The notes: generated by a model not told the origin, from the letters alone. A DNA stretch of 64,000 nucleotides from Gambelia wislizenii (GCA_030847615.1 JAUMIR010000004.1:274001501-274065500); one strand, 5' to 3'. Numbered from the stretch's first letter, positions 11,426-22,470 are shown. Program-made: numbers and translations.

Positions 11426-13017
11426 CTGCTATCTGGTTCTATAAAACTAGCAGGGATGGTCTTTAGGACAGGGATACTCTCTAACATTCATTGTGGGTCA
11501 CACTTGTCCCATACTATCAATAGCCCTATACACTCTTTTTAATAATTAGTCTTTAGACAAAATGCCCTTAGGCCAATTTCCCTTCTTCTGTCAGTCCATG
11601 TGAATGAATCACTTAATCATCTGTTGCAAATTCAGGTAACTCGCCTTTCAATTTTTATGACTCCTATCCAATTAGCAGCTTTGAATGGTATCATTTCATT
11701 TCAGAGAGAAGATACCATTTGAAGGTTCTCTTTTATTAGAGCTTTCTATACTTTCATGAGATGCTAAGCGCAGGAGACTAAAGCAAATTCATTTTACATT
11801 CTATTGGCATATCTTTGCTTCTCTGACTATGGCTGAAGGGGGTAGTTACAAATCTGGTTCTATGTCAGACCAATGTTTAGCTCCAAGAGGATGTGCTGCC
11901 CAGATACTAAAAGTCACCAACCTCTACCACTGTCTTCTTAGATTTTGAAAATCTTCACATTACCAGCAGATTCAAATTCCCATGACTTGCATGCTTGCAT
12001 GTGCCACATTATGGTAATTTCTCTCTTGATGACCAACTTTTTCATACATTAGTCACATCCTCCTGCATTCTTCCAATACTTTCAGAATCACAAGGTAATG
12101 ACAGATTGCTTTCTTACACCCCAAAGCCTCTTAAGAGATGTACAGCATGCACCTCTGAAATAATAAATAAAAAACAATTAGCTAAAATGTTTGAACTGTC
12201 GTCCAAAGCACATCATTGAATTTCAGAGGGCTTGCTTATGGGTCAAGGTGTTTAGGATTCAGTTAAATCAGTATCAAAGGTGCTACTAGGCTCTTCCCTC
12301 ACTCTTTCTGCTTCATGGTGTTTAGGACTGGGCTGTAAGGCTTGGGCAAACTGGAGTTTGGCCTTTGGTTTGAGATTTTGGTCTGAACTGATATCCTAAG
12401 AAACAGTATTTACAATGCTGTATAGTTAGATGGTAGGAATATTAGATGGGATTTACAAAACATTGAGGAAGACAAACAATTGCTTACACACCTCAACATT
12501 TGTAGAAATTGGAGAAAAAACTTGTGGCCAAACTATTGCAAAAGCAATAAGCAGTATTTACACATTTCAAATAATACGTTGTATGAATGTGTTACCCAAA
12601 AAAAAAAAAACTAATTCTTTTATGACTCTTTTTGAGGAGGGTATATTGATAAAACCTTGTAAAATAGTTATTTGCTAGAATGTGTAAGTGATGATTCATC
12701 AGAATTTTGTTCTTGCAGAGTAAATGAAGACTTTAATAGTGTTATTTCACCTCTGCTATTTATTTTGTCTATATCACAACCAGAATCCTGCTCATTCATT
12801 CCCACACTTCGAGCATATATACAAGTTTTCCAACATGGGAAGATCATGTTTGTGTTACTTTTTTCATGTGTGTTTTCCTAACATCAACAGGGAAATGTAA
12901 TGTAGAGAGAGGAATAGTGAAATACTATACATATATCTACTCAAAGATATACCCTGATCTGTTGGATGGGGCTTACATTAGAGAAATGTGGATAATATTG
13001 CGTGTTTCCTATGCACA
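11426..13017. other. No recognised feature
   Basis: AT-rich sequence. Short ORFs (60-82 codons) occur on the + strand at 11,995-13,051, none with a recognisable domain. A 12 bp poly-A run lies near 12,600. Confidence 0.45.
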
Positions 13018-13302
13018 TGCCCCTTCTGGGAGAGGGCCTTCTCATTTATAGTACCTCGGTTGTTGGAGGTCCATTTAGTGCCAATGTTGGTTTCTTTTTG
13101 GCACCAAGCCTTTGGGGTCTAAGTTACTTCTAAATATACATATACATGTATTGAAAGTGCTGTGATATTTTAATCTATTTTAACTTGTGGATATGTTTAA
13201 TATGTTTTATGGTGTTTAAATAATTTTATGGCTTTAATCTGTAATTGTTTTAACTTGTTTCATTTGTATACTGCCCTGAGAACTCACAATAAAGGGTAAG
13301 CT
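13018..13302 (+). mobile_element. L2 LINE 3' end, old copy
   Basis: It begins inside the L2 C-terminal coding region ('gagagggccttctc') and runs through an AT-rich 3' UTR to 'tttgtatactgccctgagaa', the usual L2 terminus. No intact coding remains. Confidence 0.65.
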
Positions 13303-13427
13303 ATGTAATGGTTTGAGTGCTGGACTAGGACTCTGAGAGATCAGGAGTCGAATCCTCACTCGGCCATGTAAACCCACTGGCTGATCTTGGGGAAGTCACA
13401 CAGTCTCAGCTTCAGATGAAAGCAATT
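13303..13427 (+). mobile_element. tRNA-derived SINE with RTE-type tail, 5' part (split)
   Basis: It carries the polymerase III box A-like 'tggtttgagtgctgg' and box B-like 'agtcgaatcc', then the conserved 'aaacccactgg...cttgggga' core. The element continues at 13,710-13,812 after an inserted SINE. Confidence 0.8.
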
Positions 13428-13709
13428 TTATTTATTTATTTATTTATTTATTCCCCATTCTTCAGCCACAAAGACTCTCAGAGTGGTTTACAAATCATTA
13501 AGCAATAGCACTTACATATCTACACCACTTTATAGTGCACTAGGCACTCTCCAAGCAGTTAACAATCTGTGTTAGCTAATTGCCCCCAAAAGCTGGGTAC
13601 TCATTTTACTGACTTATGACAGGATGGAAAGCTGAGTGAACCTTGGGACCCTTGGGACAATGTTGTGGCTGCTGTACTGGCATTTAATCACTGTCCCACC
13701 AGGGCTCCC
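13428..13709 (-). mobile_element. tRNA-derived SINE with L2-like tail, nested in another SINE
   Basis: On the minus strand it runs from a tRNA-like head ('gggagccctggtggg', 'cagtgattaaatgccag') through the central 'aatgagtacccagctt' and 'aattagctaacacag' segments to '...gtggctgaagaatgggg' and a (TAAA)n tail. It is nearly full length, with the tail abutting the left half of the host SINE. Its insertion postdates the host SINE at 13,303-13,812. Confidence 0.85.
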
Positions 13710-13812
13710 TTATCAAACCTCCTCTGAACAAAGCTTGTCAAGAGAACCCATGGTTCAACTTAGGGCCTTCATAGGTCAGAAATGACTTGAAGGCATATCA
13801 CCAATGCAACAA
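13710..13812 (+). mobile_element. tRNA-derived SINE with RTE-type tail, 3' part (split)
   Basis: It resumes with 'aacctcctctgaacaaag', passes 'cttgtcaagagaaccc', and ends with the RTE/BovB-like terminal block 'ggtcagaaatgacttgaagg' and an ACA-rich tail. Together with 13,303-13,427 it forms one complete SINE. Confidence 0.8.
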
Positions 13813-14091
13813 ATGAATATTTAAATATAATTAATTAATATCTTTGGGAGTAAACCCCAAAGACTGACATTGTGATGTTAGGCTGCAAATCTTCTCCACT
13901 TATTTCATTCAGCAGGAACAAGATGATACTCTGATATAATTATCTAGTCACCTGTTTATTTTGTGTGGATGCTATAATAGACCCTGCCCATCCTTATCCT
14001 ATAAAAGATAAATGATAGCATCTGAAAATGCTATCCAAGTAAAGATTAAATACAACTGATTCCACCATGCCAAAGGTAGTTATAAATGCAT

Positions 14092-14258
14092 CTGTGGTTT
14101 GAGTGTTGGACTACAACTCTGAATCCCTGTTTGGCCATGAAAACCCACTGGTTGACCTTGGGCAAGTCACACACTCTCAGACCTCAGAAAACTCCATGAT
14201 AAGGTCACCTTAGGGTAGCCATAAGTTGGAAATGAATTAAAGGAACACAACAACAAGC
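14092..14258 (+). mobile_element. tRNA-derived SINE with RTE-type tail
   Basis: Box A-like 'tggtttgagtgttgg' lies at the head, but box B is eroded by a deletion. The 'gaccttgggcaagtcacac' core and the terminal 'ccataagttggaaatg' block with (CAA)n tail follow. The 3' block matches the conserved end of RTE-clade LINEs (GTCGCTATGAGTCGGAA type), which implies RTE-driven mobilisation. Confidence 0.85.
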
Positions 14259-14335
14259 ATTGATTATTGAAGACACAGCAAAACGAAAATGAAGTACATT
14301 TCAGTATAAGGTTATGTGGCATGAATCAAGTCTAA

Positions 14336-14664
14336 GGAGATTTTCAGATGCGATTTTCGGCAGGATATATTGCAAAACAACTCCGTTGCTGCCGCACGGC
14401 AGGGGAGCTGTTTCGGACGACGCCGTCCCTCTGCTGAACCCCTCCATATCACTTCCGTGACAGAATGGAGGAAACCGCGTCGTATTTCATTTACAATTGT
14501 TGCCTGTGAGTGAAATACGACACGGTTTCCTCCATTCTGTCACAGAAGTGACACGGAGGGTTTCGGCAGAGGGACAGTGTTGTCCGAAACAGCTCCCCTG
14601 CTGTGCGGCAGCAACAGAGCTGTTTTGCAATATATCCTGCTGAAAATCGCGTCTGAAAATCTCC
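14336..14664. mobile_element. Hairpin MITE, family P short class, copy 1
   Basis: The element is 329 bp and nearly one continuous palindrome, with arms of about 150 bp. Its ends are 'GGAGATTTTCAGATGCG' and 'GCGTCTGAAAATCTCC'. It is flanked by TAA on both sides (14,333-14,335 and 14,665-14,667). A 3-bp TAA duplication fits PIF/Harbinger elements. There is no ORF. The arms are still largely complementary, with a small loop near 14,495-14,505, so a transcript would fold into a long hairpin. Confidence 0.9.
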
Positions 14665-14667
14665 TAA

Positions 14668-15440
14668 GACTCCTTTGCTTTTGCTGCATGTAATTATTAT
14701 TCTCTTGATGGCAAACTACATGGCTTAGTTTTCTAACAGAGTGATTGAATTAATAGGAAGGAACAGTACCTCCACAAAGTATAGCAGAGATGCCATTTTT
14801 ACAATGTAGAAAACATGAAGCTCAGAATATGCAGCTTAGTAAAGTCATACCCAGTCTTCATGGCTGAATGGTTTTAAAACTTGCAAAACTCAGTGAGCAT
14901 GAAAATTCTGCCTCCAAGTTGGTCAGGGCCACTTACTTTATCTAATTTGCAGTCTATTTGATTGTGGGGAAGGATAAGCAATTTAAGAATAACAGCTTGT
15001 ACATCAGCCTCCTGAAATGAAGCAGTACTGTTGCAGACTCCCTTGTGAAAGAGAGAATTTCCTTGTGAGAAAGGGAACTCTTGTTGCAGAAGAGCTGACA
15101 GTAAAAAGAAATATTAGAACTCCTAAGGATTACAGGCTCTTTTGGTCAGACATTTTTACAAAGCAGAAGGTGGGCCATGTTCCAGTTATAAAATGAGTAA
15201 ATATAGGATATGCTGATGGGAAAGTTACAGTTGTGGTATAGAGGAGTTCTCCTCATTGCTACTCAACTGTTGTCTATAATTCTAAATGCCACAATTTGTG
15301 GCTTCATTTATTTGTATGGAGGTGAGCTGGTCCCTGGTAGAATAATCTTGTGTTGCAAGTAGGGCAGCTCAACTTTCTTAGCTATTTTCATCCTCACATT
15401 GTCCGTTGCCCTTTTGTAACACTGCATTGCATGCTATAAT
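14668..15440. other. No recognised feature
   Basis: Apparently unique sequence. Nothing was recognised on either strand. Confidence 0.45.
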
Positions 15441-15445
15441 TTTAA

Positions 15446-15504
15446 ACACTGGTCCCACCCTGCAGCTTTTGAGAAACACTGGACCCACCCTGCAGCCATT
15501 GGGG
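15446..15504 (+). repeat. Two-copy ~30 bp tandem duplication
   Basis: 'aacactggtcccaccctgc' recurs about 30 bp later as 'aacactggacccaccctgc'. Confidence 0.7.
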
Positions 15505-15637
15505 GTGAGACTTGTGTGGCCTCCAGATGTTGAATTGCAATTCCAAGCATTCCTCTCCACTGTTTATGCTAAGTAGGGCTCCTGGGAGCTGAAGTCCAGC
15601 AACATCTGGAGGGCCACATGATTTCTACCCTTGCTCT
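15505..15637. mobile_element. Short inverted-repeat element, family S copy 1
   Basis: 'gtggcctccagatgttgaa' at the left is mirrored by 'caacatctggagggccac' at the right, with 'ctcctgggagctgaagtcc' inside. Copies of this hairpin family lie at 44,135-44,290, 51,400-51,475 and 52,480-52,615. It is non-coding. Confidence 0.65.
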
Positions 15638-15774
15638 AAATGAAGCAATAAATATATAAATCATATAAAAAAACCCTTTCCCAACACTCTTTCAGTCTAG
15701 AATTTAAACACATAGCCATGGTGCATTAGTATGCAAAGGGATCTTGTAGCACCTTTGAGACTAAGGAAATTTTC

Positions 15775-16115
15775 AGACCGCGTTTCAGCGTGCCTAGCGC
15801 GGGAGGAACTTTCGGGAGAGGGACGGCGGTCTTGCGCGGCAGGGGGGCATTTTCGGACGCCGTTGTCCCTCTCCCGAAACCATCCGTGTCACTTCCGTGA
15901 AGCTTTGGAAGCCTCAGCGCCATATTTTAATCACAGGCAACCTCCGTGATTAAAATATGGCTCTGCGGCTTCTGAAGCTTCACAGAAATGACACGAATGG
16001 TTTCGGGAGAGGGACAATGGCATCCGAAAATGCCCCCCTGCTGTGCAAGATCGCCGTCCCTTTCCCGAAAGCTCCTCCCGCACTAGGCACGCTGAAACGC
16101 GGTCTGAAAATCTCC
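15775..16115. mobile_element. Hairpin MITE, family P short class, copy 2
   Basis: A 341 bp element with almost complete dyad symmetry. Ends are 'GGAAATTTTCAGACCGCG' and 'CGCGGTCTGAAAATCTCC'. It has TAA on both flanks (15,772-15,774 and 16,116-16,118). The centre near 15,945 carries 'tgattaaaatatgg' opposite 'ccatattttaatca', also present in copy 3 at 59,769-60,099. It is GC-rich relative to its surroundings and has no ORF of its own beyond chance frames. Confidence 0.9.
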
Positions 16116-16158
16116 TAACTGTGAGAAAGAAGTTGTAGCATCACTTTTCATAGACTGA

Positions 16159-16761
16159 GGGCTTGTCTATATGCTGAAAATAATCTTAGTGGGATGAGAA
16201 TGGAAGGTGATCTGTACAAATGGACATTCAGATAAATACGTGTCATTCAGAAGGGAGGCAGCCAAATCCACCTTAAATTCCATTTGGGAAACCTCCATGG
16301 CTTGTCCCAGATTTTTTAAAAAAAGCTCTGTATGGCATGTGAATGTGTGATTGTTTGGACACTAGCATTCACGTAGAAGCGAACAGGCAGCATAATCTGA
16401 TTGGCTGGATGACCATGGGGGCGGGGTTAGCAAAAAGGGAAAACACCTGCTGCTGCCATGTTGGATTTTTGGCTAAGCGAGGGTCCAGTAAGTCGTTAAA
16501 ACAATGATCTTATACTCTCTTTTTTCCTTTTCTTTTTGTAAATATGAAATATCACACATGCGCTTCACCATGGTTAACTTTTTTTTTTAATTGGCGGTGG
16601 CAGATTTAAAAGCTTGAGTAAATCACTTGTGGCCACCATTATGGCTAGGGGTCATGCAAAGTTTTTTGGGGGGGCTCTTTTGACCATTAAGTTAGGTCGC
16701 AGCACTGAGAATGGCTACTTTTTCAGACACATTGTATCCCCCCCCTTGTATAGACAGGATC
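16159..16761 (+). mobile_element. Non-autonomous DNA transposon, family X copy 2
   Basis: It starts 'GGGCTTGTCTATATGCTG' and ends with the imperfect inverse 'TTGTATAGACAGGATC'. The interior has the family blocks 'tctgattggctgga' and 'gccatgttggattttt'. There is no transposase. Matching flanking duplications were not found, so the superfamily (hAT-like or other) is open. Confidence 0.65.
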
Positions 16762-17099
16762 TGATTCTACATAGACACAACACACAGTACATTTGTCTCT
16801 TCATATGTAAAATACCAGTACCCTCTTCTCCTGCAATATAACTTGACTTACTTTTTTTGAAAAGCAAAACTCTAGTGTGGTGTTCACCATTTAATAGATC
16901 TGCAGCAAAACTGTATGGAGAAAAAAAAATCAAGCTCTAAGAAGCAAACACACCGATTTGTAATTATAAAATAGTTCTAAAATACAAGTAAAGCATATAA
17001 TATAATAGTATAAATAAAGGCATCCAGAATCAGCACAATTGATTGAAGACATCCCTGCTCAGGCCCTGCAGACTCAAGCATGTGGCTTCCTTGATTGAG
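16762..17099. other. No recognised feature
   Basis: AT-rich spacer between a DNA transposon and a SINE. Confidence 0.4.
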
Positions 17100-17338
17100 T
17101 CTTGTTGATCTATGCCTTCAAGTCATTTCTGACTTATGGTGACCCTAAGGCAAACCTATCACTGGGTTTTCTTGGCAAGATTTGTTCAGAGGGGGTTTGC
17201 CTTTGTCTTCTTCTGAGGCTAAGAAAGTGTGACTTACCCAAGGCCATGCAGTGGGTTTCCATGGCCAAGTGGGGATTTGAACCCTGTTCTCCAGAGTCGT
17301 AGTCCAATGCTCAAACCACTCAACCACACTGGCTCCTT
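17100..17338 (-). mobile_element. tRNA-derived SINE with RTE-type tail
   Basis: It is nearly full length on the minus strand: head with box A-like 'gtggttgagtggtttgagc', box B-like 'gggttcaaatcc', core 'acttggccatggaaaccc', then the 'gaaatgacttgaaggca' end. The 66-codon ORFs here on both strands are SINE sequence, not genes. Confidence 0.9.
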
Positions 17339-18569
17339 GAGTCAATCCACCTGTAATGAGATGTTCTTTTCATACTGCCTTTCACTTTATCAAGCATGAT
17401 CACCTTATAGATGTTCAAACAGGATGTTACCATATTATGAATATGGTAGCAAACAAACCATTATTCACCAACCAAAGCAGGTGAACATTGATTTAGTGTA
17501 TTCATAGACGTGCCTTTTCAGAAGACACCACAAAACTCAGTACCACATAAATGAACACCTCGAGACCTACATTGGGAGAAAGGCAAAATATGAATGTACA
17601 AATGAGAGACATACATATATATATACATACAATCAATCAACTAGCTCCTTGACCTTTTTGTGCATTTCCATCACTTTCGTCATGTGAAGGTTGATCAGTA
17701 CAGATATCATAGTGTACCTAGTTTATATTCACCTGTGTATTAGACTGGAATATGAGTGGGCTTGAAATTTTCTTTGTGATGAAAGTATTAGCGTATGGTC
17801 AAAAATGTGGATGACCATCCTTCAGCAGTTTCCATTGCAGCATTAATTCTGGTAGTGCCCCAGACCTAGGGTGGGCAGTCCTGTTTTTCTGCTGTGTTAT
17901 GTGACTTTATTTCTCATGTAGAAGTACTTCAGGCATCTTCTGGATCTGCATCTATGGCCTACATGGACACCTAGGTGTCTGGGATTTAGGATGGTTGGAC
18001 AAATCTGCTTTGTGATTGGCAGGTGGTTGAACTGAAGAGCATATTGTGCTCCTTTCAATTCTATTATAATGTTTTCAGTGAATCTCATTTTTTTTCCTAT
18101 GACCCACTTTCTGCATAAAACATTTATCTGAAGTGGTATGTCCCTCCATGAAATGGATGACTAATTTCACATTCCAAAAAAGGAGAAGGGAGTAAGAGTG
18201 AACAAAAAGAGCACACAAACCCTGGTGACTGCTCTGAACAAAAAATAATGTTTGATTTTATGGGTCAAGTAGTAAATTGGGTAAACTGTGTACATGTAGG
18301 CACATGAAAAGAGTGTGAATGGAGGAAGAGCATAAGAAAGGCTGGTCCTGAGAATGTATCAAAAGCAGCTCTCTGATAAAAGACAAATTCTTTCATCATC
18401 CGAGGCAATAATTGGTTGCTTGTGAATGGCTCCTCAGAGAATCACATTCTAGCAACGGTGTTAGAGTAATATTGTTTTTCACATCAAAGAGACAGGTGGA
18501 TATTTTGGAGGTTGATAAAATGACTGTTATACATGTTGATATCTCCTGATGAAATCAGATATCAGATAG
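17339..18569. other. No recognised feature
   Basis: Apparently single-copy AT-rich sequence. A short inverted stretch near 17,420-17,450 ('ttaccatattatgaatatggtaa') is a perfect small palindrome. Confidence 0.45.
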
Positions 18570-18613
18570 TTCTCTCTCTTCTCTCTCTCCCTCTCTCTCT
18601 CTGTCTCTCTCTG
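18570..18613. repeat. (TC)n microsatellite
   Basis: CT/TC dinucleotide run with few interruptions. Confidence 0.9.
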
Positions 18614-18910
18614 GTAATGAACTAATGTAGAGGGAATGATGAAACTAGCTCAATCAAAAGGGAATGTTCTAATTGTTTATTGAAACAAACATATGTAGCC
18701 TGTGCAATTTATTTTCTCTCCCCTCCCCCTTTTTTGTGTTATGCAGTGTGACACTGCTAGTGATTCATGTTGTCCTGAGGAGACAGAAAAAGTCAGATCA
18801 GATTATGTTAATCTGGAGGTGACAATGTGAAGATAAAAAGCCCATCACTAATTTAAAACTAGAGTAACTGTGCTATCCATTCATGTGTGCTCAGAGAGAT
18901 GTCCTCTTGA

Positions 18911-19184
18911 GTTTATTTTTATTTATTTATTTATTTATTTGTACCCCGCTCTTCAGCCTCAAGGCTATCAGAGCAGCTTACAAATTGTTTTAAGCAATAT
19001 CTATTTACACATCTACAGTGCATTAAGCAGTTTCCAATGTGTGTTAGCTAATTGCCCCCCACAAGCTGGGTACTCATTTTACCGACCTACGAAAGGATGG
19101 AAGGCTGAGTGAACCTTGGAGCCCGCTGGAATCGAACTTGCAACGTGGTGACTTGCAGTACTGGCATTTAACCACTGCACCACA
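18911..19184 (-). mobile_element. tRNA-derived SINE with L2-like tail, near full length
   Basis: The minus strand shows the head 'gtggtgcagtggttaaatg', then 'tcgattccagcggg' (box B-like), 'gaaggatgg...' pieces, 'ggtaaaatgagtacccag', 'aattagctaacacac', 'gcttaaaacaatttgtaag', 'cttgaggctgaagagcgggg' and a (TAAA)n tail. It is the best reference copy in the window for this SINE family. Confidence 0.9.
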
Positions 19185-19259
19185 TAGAATCATAGAATTA
19201 TAGAGTTGGAAGAGACCACGAGGGCCATCCAGTCCAACCCCCTGCCATGCAGGTAATCC
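19185..19259 (-). mobile_element. CR1 3' terminus
   Basis: 'atagaatcatagaattatag' followed by 'gttggaagagacca' and 'gccatccagtccaacccc' is the reverse complement of the CR1 3' end also seen complete at 23,960-24,039. Only the last ~75 bp remain. It abuts the SINE head. Confidence 0.9.
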
Positions 19260-19410
19260 GAGGTTTGTATCCTAAAGTTACTAAATGTATCATTAAAAAA
19301 TGGCATCCACAATAACAAAAATAAAAGACCAAAATACAAAAGATGTAGACTATTACCAAGCCAAAAAAAATTCTGTTTGATCTACTCTTTAAAGGTTGAA
19401 CTAAAAGCAT

Positions 19411-19612
19411 GGGGCTGGAAGAGTTTTAGCTCAGTGGTGGAGCACATGATTTGCATGAAAAAAGTTCCTGGTTCAATTCCTAATATGCCCAGATAGGTCT
19501 AGAAAAGAAGCTTGCTTGAAACTGTTTAACACCACTGCTAATCAATGTTGATACTGGTGTTGATGAATTCATGGTCTGACCAGTATAAGACAGCTTCCTA
19601 TTTTCCTATGGA
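19411..19612 (+). mobile_element. SINE with tRNA-Ala-like head and CR1-like tail
   Basis: 'tagctcagtggtggagca' is a box A. 'atttgcat' sits where tRNA-Ala has its TGC anticodon loop, and 'ggttcaattcc' is box B. The body ends 'atggtctgaccagtata' and 'cagcttcctattttcctatg', a CR1-type terminus. A functional tRNA gene is excluded by the extra bases before box A and the missing acceptor pairing. Confidence 0.8.
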
Positions 19613-19737
19613 TCCAAGCTTAGTCAAAGTAGACCATTGAAATCAATAGGATATCTATTAGCCATGACTAATTAAAACATTGTAATCAATATGTCTAATT
19701 AAGTATGAATAAATCTGGATTCAAGTCAGTAAATATA

Positions 19738-20544
19738 GGAGATTATCAGACAGGTTTAATAATCTAGGACAGGGATGCCACAGGATCTAGAAAGGGCTTC
19801 CTTTTCAGATGATGTCATCCCTGTCCCAGCATGCTCCCATGCTACCTTTGTTCAGTTTTGTTTTGTTATTGTTGTTGATGATGATGGGCAAAAGGTGTCA
19901 ATAGATTGCCTGTTCCATTTCAGTAATGGAATAACGGGCTTGTGAAAATGCACCCCGTTCCTGTGGTGCAATCTGGGAGGACTGTGCCAAACACTTCCAG
20001 GTATGATCAGGACATCCAGGTAAGTGACAACCTTTTTTGTACCTTCCCCTGTTTACTTGGACTTTTTAAAGTGTGTTTAGTTCCTTGGTTTAAATTTTTC
20101 ATGTTTAGTTTTGGTTTATTGATATTTATTTTTGTATTTCCCGCATGATGCTGGCCTCCCTTTAAGGTCCTGGAAGGTCCGTGCTGAACACTTCTAGTGC
20201 CGGTCAGGACATCCAGGTAAGTGACAGCTTCCCCCCCTCCAGGTTACTTGGGATTCCCCCCCCCCATGCTTGCTGTCATTTAAAACTTTTAAATTTTTTT
20301 TAAAAAAATTCCCATGTGCTCGTTCTCTCACAAGAATGGCCCGGAATTTCAAATAAGGAAGTGAATGGGGCTCTCTGTGAGAGCTCCATTCATGCTTGGG
20401 CTGCCGAGGGGAGGGGGAGGACTTTCAATACCACAAAAAGGTAGGTGCCTGAATTTTTTTTTATTCAGTTACAGGAATGGGAGTGGGGCAGTATTTAGAA
20501 GGCGAGATGGGGATGCTATATTTGGTCCCTGTCTGATAATCTCC
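19738..20544. mobile_element. TIR DNA transposon, family P long class (807 bp)
   Basis: The ends 'GGAGATTATCAGACAGG' and 'CCTGTCTGATAATCTCC' are perfect inverses. Flanks are ATA and ACA, a degraded 3-bp duplication. The interior carries a partial tandem duplication: the block ending 'aggacatccaggtaagtgac' at about 20,008-20,027 recurs at about 20,204-20,223. 'Gcacttacctggatgtca'-like sequence at about 57,720 is the same block inverted, which links this element to 57,413-57,961. It is non-coding. Confidence 0.85.
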
Positions 20545-20825
20545 ACAGACTCATTGAGTAGGGGCCACAAAATCCATCTTAGTTATCTCAGCAGCAGAAA
20601 TGTGCTGAAATATTGCAAAATGATCGTATAAGATTAATCTACTGATCAGCTCATGGTTCAATAATATGACGTTTAATTCATGAACAGAAGACCACAGCTC
20701 CATTGAATACTGTCCACAGACCCTTAGTTGTATAAAGACATCAGAGACCGTAAGACATTATCTTGGGACAGTAATAAAATATTAAATTACCCATCCTGGT
20801 TTTAATGTTTTGTAAAGTGATACAA

Positions 20826-21180
20826 GGACTCTCTGAAACAACATCTCCGGCTCGGCCAAATTGATCACCAACAATGGTCCGCCATGTCCTCACATCGGGA
20901 GGCATGGAGACGCACTATCCACAATGCTGCAGCCTTATTTGAGAGCTCACGCCGAACAAGTTTTGAAGAGAAACAACAACGCAGAAAGAATCACAATCTG
21001 GAATCATCACCCAAGGAGACCTTCTGCTGTGCTTTCTGCAACCGGACATGTTTATCTCAGATTGGCCTTTTCAGTCAGTGCGCTTGCAGAAAGTGCACAA
21101 TGAGTCCTTCCTGAATCTTCGTTTGTGAAGAAAAACCAGAGAAAGAGTTTGTATCCAGTGTATTTTTCCCTTTAGAGTAA
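20826..21180 (+). mobile_element. LINE ORF2 C-terminal fragment with Cys-rich finger
   Basis: The frame 20,884-21,114 reads 'HREAWRRTIHNAA', 'FESSRRTSFEEKQQRR' and 'FCCAFCNRTCLSQIGLFSQ'. This order (a W-R block, a basic helix, then a CxxC...IGL finger) is typical of the C-terminus of some non-LTR retrotransposon ORF2 proteins. I cannot fix the clade, though RTE-like is possible. A related inverted copy sits at 56,290-56,470. The catalytic regions are absent, so this is a 5'-truncated remnant. Confidence 0.65.
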
Positions 21181-22470
21181 CAGAAAAAGACTAGGGAGAC
21201 TTATATCAAGATCTTTACTCAACTGTAAAGGTCATTGAGTGACAGTGGGTCACTTACTACTATATTTTAGACCATTGACTTTTACCCTGTCATATTGTGT
21301 TACTTATATTCCTTGAGAATTCTGTTATGGGACTCTGTTTATAAATATTGCTAGGAATAAATCATTAAGTATTTGTCAGCCTAACCTACCATGCAGTGTT
21401 GTTGTGTGCATAAAATTGGGGGACAGAAGCAAATGCCCATATGTACTTTAAAGGAAAAGAAATGGGATAGAAATATAATTAACTATTTTTGTGTGTAATA
21501 ATAAACAGACAGGTGTATCCTGATGTGTGGACAAATTTGCTAATGAAGTAGTAAGAGGAAAATGTCATAATACTGAGCATTGTGATCAAATCATTTCCCC
21601 AGTGTAGCCCTGAATCTAAACACCAATATAGGTATTATTTTCTGTGTAATGAATGCATGGAATAAATATGTTATCACCACATGTGTACAAAAAGTGAAAA
21701 AAATGATGGCTGGAGCATTAGAACATTACTGGAAGCTTACTGTTACCTGGATCCAGTCTATTTCCTATTCAGTCATCCAGCCTACTGTCATCTGTCACTT
21801 TTTGAAAACTCCAGCAAAATAACTGTAAGAAGGGGAGGGGGGAGCCAGTGGCAGAACTGTCTTCTTGCAAAAACAAAATATCTATATTGTGAAGTGCTGC
21901 CCAAGGACAATAGCAGTGGCAGTGAGGACTTTACATTATCATTTAGGTTTAAACATGACAATGAATCCTGATTTGTCAGCATAAGTGACAGACCCATCAG
22001 TAAAAATGTATCAGGAAATAATTATCTGCTCTGCTACAGCACACTATCAAGATGGAATTAAATAAGTTATTTGTTTTGGAGGAGAAGAGCTGCCATAAAC
22101 AGAAAAGAAACACTTCATTTTTAATCACACACCGAAATAAGAATGTAATCTTTACTATTCTGATTGTTTCAGAATGTGGAAAAAATGTTGGCTTGCTACT
22201 ATTGACAAAGCCTTTGTTTCATAATACAACTGTCTTGTGTTAGGGATGTAAATCTTTGCTTATTTTGTTGTCACACATGAGAACAACCCCACCGCCCCGA
22301 CTTCTCTCCTTGCTGGGAGGGAGTACAAGAGTTTTTGTGCAATTCTGGAAGGTTTTTCATATTTCCAGACTTTTTTTAGGGTGAACATTCTGCAAATGCC
22401 TTTTTGCATAAAAAGCTTGGATATTTTTTCACACAAAATGCAACATTTTTTTCAGAAAAATGTATTTTGT
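21181..22470. other. No recognised feature
   Basis: AT-rich, apparently single copy. Short ORFs show no domain. Confidence 0.45.

Noticed and set aside
15726..15949. ORFs of 65-72 codons on both strands
   Set aside because: They fall in one arm of a hairpin MITE and its flank. The palindrome produces mirrored open frames.
19411..19490. Possible tRNA-Ala gene (box A, TGC in loop, box B)
   Set aside because: Extra bases precede box A, the acceptor ends do not pair, and the sequence continues into a CR1-type SINE tail. It is a SINE head.
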